Shown here piece by piece: positions 62,234 through 64,000 of a stretch of 64,000 bases of DNA. The notes beneath the pieces are model-generated. The model was given only the letters and a program-made list of their open reading frames with translations, was not told where the DNA came from and ran no database searches. Within the stretch, counting starts at the first letter, position 1. Each line of letters opens with the position of its first letter. The position numbers and the translations under genes were made by a program. Origin of the DNA: a bacterium (GTDB lineage Bacteria; Cyanobacteriota; Vampirovibrionia; Obscuribacterales; Obscuribacteraceae). The DNA lies in NCBI GenBank assembly GCA_016124935.1, contig WGMS01000003.1, forward strand, positions 166,192 through 230,191. Reading direction: 5' to 3'.

Positions 62234-62272
62234 GCCGGAAGCATTCTTAGGATTGCTTCCGGTGTCTTCTTT
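62234..62272 (+). terminator. Probable terminator between the YD peptide and the next gene
   Basis: CCGGAAGCA at 62235-62243 pairs with 62254-62262, ten-base loop, followed by TGTCTTCTTTA. Confidence 0.6.
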
Positions 62273-62353
62273 ACGCGCCTGAGGTTCTGTTCGACGTGAC
62301 TTCTCGAGCAGATCTTCACGCGCTCCATCAACTTAAACCAAGGATCTAGAAAC

Positions 62354-64000
62354 ATGGCATCTAAATCACAAAGACCAACCAGTCCTGTCGTTCGCAACGC
62401 TGGGCTCATGCCTTTGCAAAGGCAAACCCCGGTCAATCCCACGGTAGCAAAGCACCGAATCGAAAACAGGACTCTTCCAAGCCGGGTCTATGATCCGAAG
62501 AAAGCTCCTCGGCGTAAGGCAACCAGCGGCCACTTCGCCGCTCCAATTCAAACCGCCGCAACCGGTGGTTTCGGGTCTAACACAGCCTCTGGCGCGCAGA
62601 GCATTGCCGAACTCGCGCGTGCCCTCAAGAATGATGTTGACCTGATTTATAAGTTTGTCTACGACAACATCGAATTCATCCCCACCTACGGTAGCCAGAA
62701 AGGCGCCCCTGGCTGTCTTATCGATGGCATGGGCAACGCCTTCGACCAGGCAGAACTCATGATCGAGCTTCTGCGAGAGGCGGGCTATACAGCAAGTTAT
62801 CAGCTCGGCGACCTTGAGATGCTCGAAGCAGACGCTGCTGCTATTTTCGGCACCGACACCAACATCTGGGCAATCAGCAATCTGCTTGCTGTAGGGGGCA
62901 TTCCGAACAGCACCTACTGGAACTGGCCAAACTGGTACATTCGCTTTACCCATTGCTGGGTCAAAGTCACCATCAGCGGCACAGACTATGTCTTCGACCC
63001 TGCCCTCAAGGCATACACCGCCATCGCCGGCATGAACCTGGATACGGCGCTGAGCTTCAGCTCCGCGACCTTCATGAGCAACGCGACAAGCGGTGCCACC
63101 GTCACTTCCGACTACGTCCAGAACCTCAACCGGTCGAACATTCGCGGTGATCTCGATGATTTCACCGACAACCTGATCGACTACATCAAGGCGAACAAGC
63201 CGGATGCGACGACCGACGATGTGATTGGCGGTCGGACTATCAATCCGCAGAGCGGTACAGTGCGCAACACTGCTCACCCGAGCCTTCAGTCCGGAACGTC
63301 GGTGACAACCTGGGCGACGGATATTCCGAATGCTTACAAAGCGACCCTGAACGTCTATTACTGGGATGCCACCACTCCTATTGACGAGACTTTCTATTCT
63401 AAGGACATTCATGGCAAGCGCCTGACTCTGTTCTTCAACGGCAGCCACGAAGCGGAGCTTCGCCTTGATGGCACCTTGATCGCAACGAGTGGCGCCCAGG
63501 GCGTCGGTACCTACAGCTCTGTATGGCTTGAGGTGGTTCACCCTTATCCGACCACGTTTGCCGACGAAGGTCACTGGCAGACCGTTTGGGCTGACAAGCC
63601 TTACCTCATTGCTCAGGCATGGAGCAATGCCGGTCGCGGCATGATCGATCATCACCGCAACAAATCGCGCCAAAACAAATTTGACGGCAGCGCAGCTACC
63701 GACGAAGATGTCCTTGGCGAATCGCTGGCTCAGTTCTGGCACACCTGGAACACCAAGAAAAGCTGGGCCTGCGATATCTTCAACCGGATGACCGATTGCA
63801 AGACCGTTCTCCATCACCAGACCGGTCTTGTCGGCCACTATGACACCATGTTGACGGACCTGGGCGGCATCGTCTGGGCATCCGGCGCTCTTGATAACGA
63901 CTGGGACAACGTCGACACCAACGACACGGCGCTTGCTATGCATGGTATCTCCTTCGAAGAAGGGATCATGAACGAGATTCTCAGTATCGATGGTGTTAGC
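62354..64000 (+). CDS. RHS-associated transglutaminase-like protein, 3' partial
   Basis: 549 codons open to the window end, ATG preceded by AAGGA nine bases upstream. The first 80 residues are basic, Pro/Thr/Ala-rich. Residues about 85-225 form a transglutaminase-like domain as found at the N-terminus of many RHS-repeat proteins: SIAELARALKNDVDLIYKFV, then YDNIEFIPTYGSQKG, GMGNAFDQAELMIELLREAGY, and THCWVKV...YVFDPALK. The usual catalytic Cys of the domain is replaced in the FDQAELM segment, while the His and Asp remain, so it may be inactive. The middle part holds a beta-rich region with DIHGKRLTLFFNG. The C-terminus, possibly with RHS repeats, lies outside the window. No signal peptide is visible. 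Confidence 0.82.
   Translation, partial: MASKSQRPTSPVVRNAGLMPLQRQTPVNPTVAKHRIENRTLPSRVYDPKKAPRRKATSGHFAAPIQTAATGGFGSNTASGAQSIAELARALKNDVDLIYKFVYDNIEFIPTYGSQKGAPGCLIDGMGNAFDQAELMIELLREAGYTASYQLGDLEMLEADAAAIFGTDTNIWAISNLLAVGGIPNSTYWNWPNWYIRFTHCWVKVTISGTDYVFDPALKAYTAIAGMNLDTALSFSSATFMSNATSGATVTSDYVQNLNRSNIRGDLDDFTDNLIDYIKANKPDATTDDVIGGRTINPQSGTVRNTAHPSLQSGTSVTTWATDIPNAYKATLNVYYWDATTPIDETFYSKDIHGKRLTLFFNGSHEAELRLDGTLIATSGAQGVGTYSSVWLEVVHPYPTTFADEGHWQTVWADKPYLIAQAWSNAGRGMIDHHRNKSRQNKFDGSAATDEDVLGESLAQFWHTWNTKKSWACDIFNRMTDCKTVLHHQTGLVGHYDTMLTDLGGIVWASGALDNDWDNVDTNDTALAMHGISFEEGIMNEILSIDGVS

Noticed and set aside
62366..63943. A 525-codon open frame on the minus strand
   Set aside because: The plus strand is open for all 549 codons with a good ribosome binding site and a recognisable RHS-associated transglutaminase-like sequence; the minus frame is its shadow.

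Overview
The window is a gene-dense bacterial chromosome segment of moderate G+C. Start codons are mostly ATG, with some GTG and TTG, preceded by GGAG/GAGG-type ribosome binding sites. Housekeeping genes (L9, GlyQ, XseA/XseB, transketolase, RlmD-type methyltransferase, tRNA-Glu) are mixed with large lineage-specific proteins. There is a B12-dependent ribonucleotide reductase, Tad-like pseudopilins, a ComEC homologue, GT-C membrane glycosyltransferases and an RHS-type YD-repeat/transglutaminase locus. A possible cyanobacterial-type Pho box fits a non-photosynthetic relative of Cyanobacteria (Vampirovibrionia/Obscuribacterales-like). That placement is inference from gene style, not proven by a marker phylogeny. 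No CRISPR array, insertion sequence, prophage or rRNA operon was seen.

Layout. 1-4.6 kb: two consecutive GT-C type membrane proteins, the first cut by the window edge. 4.6-9.5 kb: a small FHA-domain protein, tail to tail with a membrane protein carrying repeated T-x-x-E/D motifs, then two Tad/pseudopilin-like genes and a secreted protein. 9.5-12.5 kb: sugar-nucleotide epimerase, GT2 glycosyltransferase and a lipoprotein. 12.6-21 kb: nucleic-acid functions (SbcD-like nuclease, 23S rRNA methyltransferase, L9, exonuclease VII subunits, a PD-(D/E)XK-like protein). 21-27.6 kb: ferritin-like protein, HutI, two small hypothetical genes, aldo/keto reductase, TrxR-like ferredoxin-NADP reductase and an amidohydrolase. 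27.8-30.6 kb: nrdJ-dcd DNA-precursor operon behind a likely NrdR box pair. 30.8-42.1 kb: a large orphan protein, ComEC, an AAA ATPase and the MoxR-DUF58-transglutaminase operon. 42.2-52.6 kb: GlyQ, phosphodiester glycosidase-like protein, ROK kinase plus a GGCT-like gene, beta-CASP nuclease, PaaN-like dehydrogenase, and a purple-acid-phosphatase-like enzyme with Pho-box-like repeats upstream. 52.7-60.4 kb: vWA TadG-like protein, radical SAM protein, tRNA-Glu, a protein made of four MshEN-like modules, and transketolase. 60.4-64 kb: a 1.6-kb stretch without supported genes, a 48-residue YD-repeat peptide, and the 5' part of an RHS-associated transglutaminase-like protein that runs off the window.

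How the parts work together. nrdJ and dcd both serve deoxynucleotide supply and probably share the NrdR-controlled promoter. MoxR, DUF58 and TgpA-like proteins overlap as a classical envelope-associated operon. The most interesting non-textbook items are the FHA/phospho-motif pair, the four-MshEN protein without an ATPase, the miniature YD peptide beside the transglutaminase-like gene, and the possible Pho box ahead of the phosphatase. Several genes usually found with partners stand alone here (glyQ, sbcD, hutI, paaN, Tad-like pilins).
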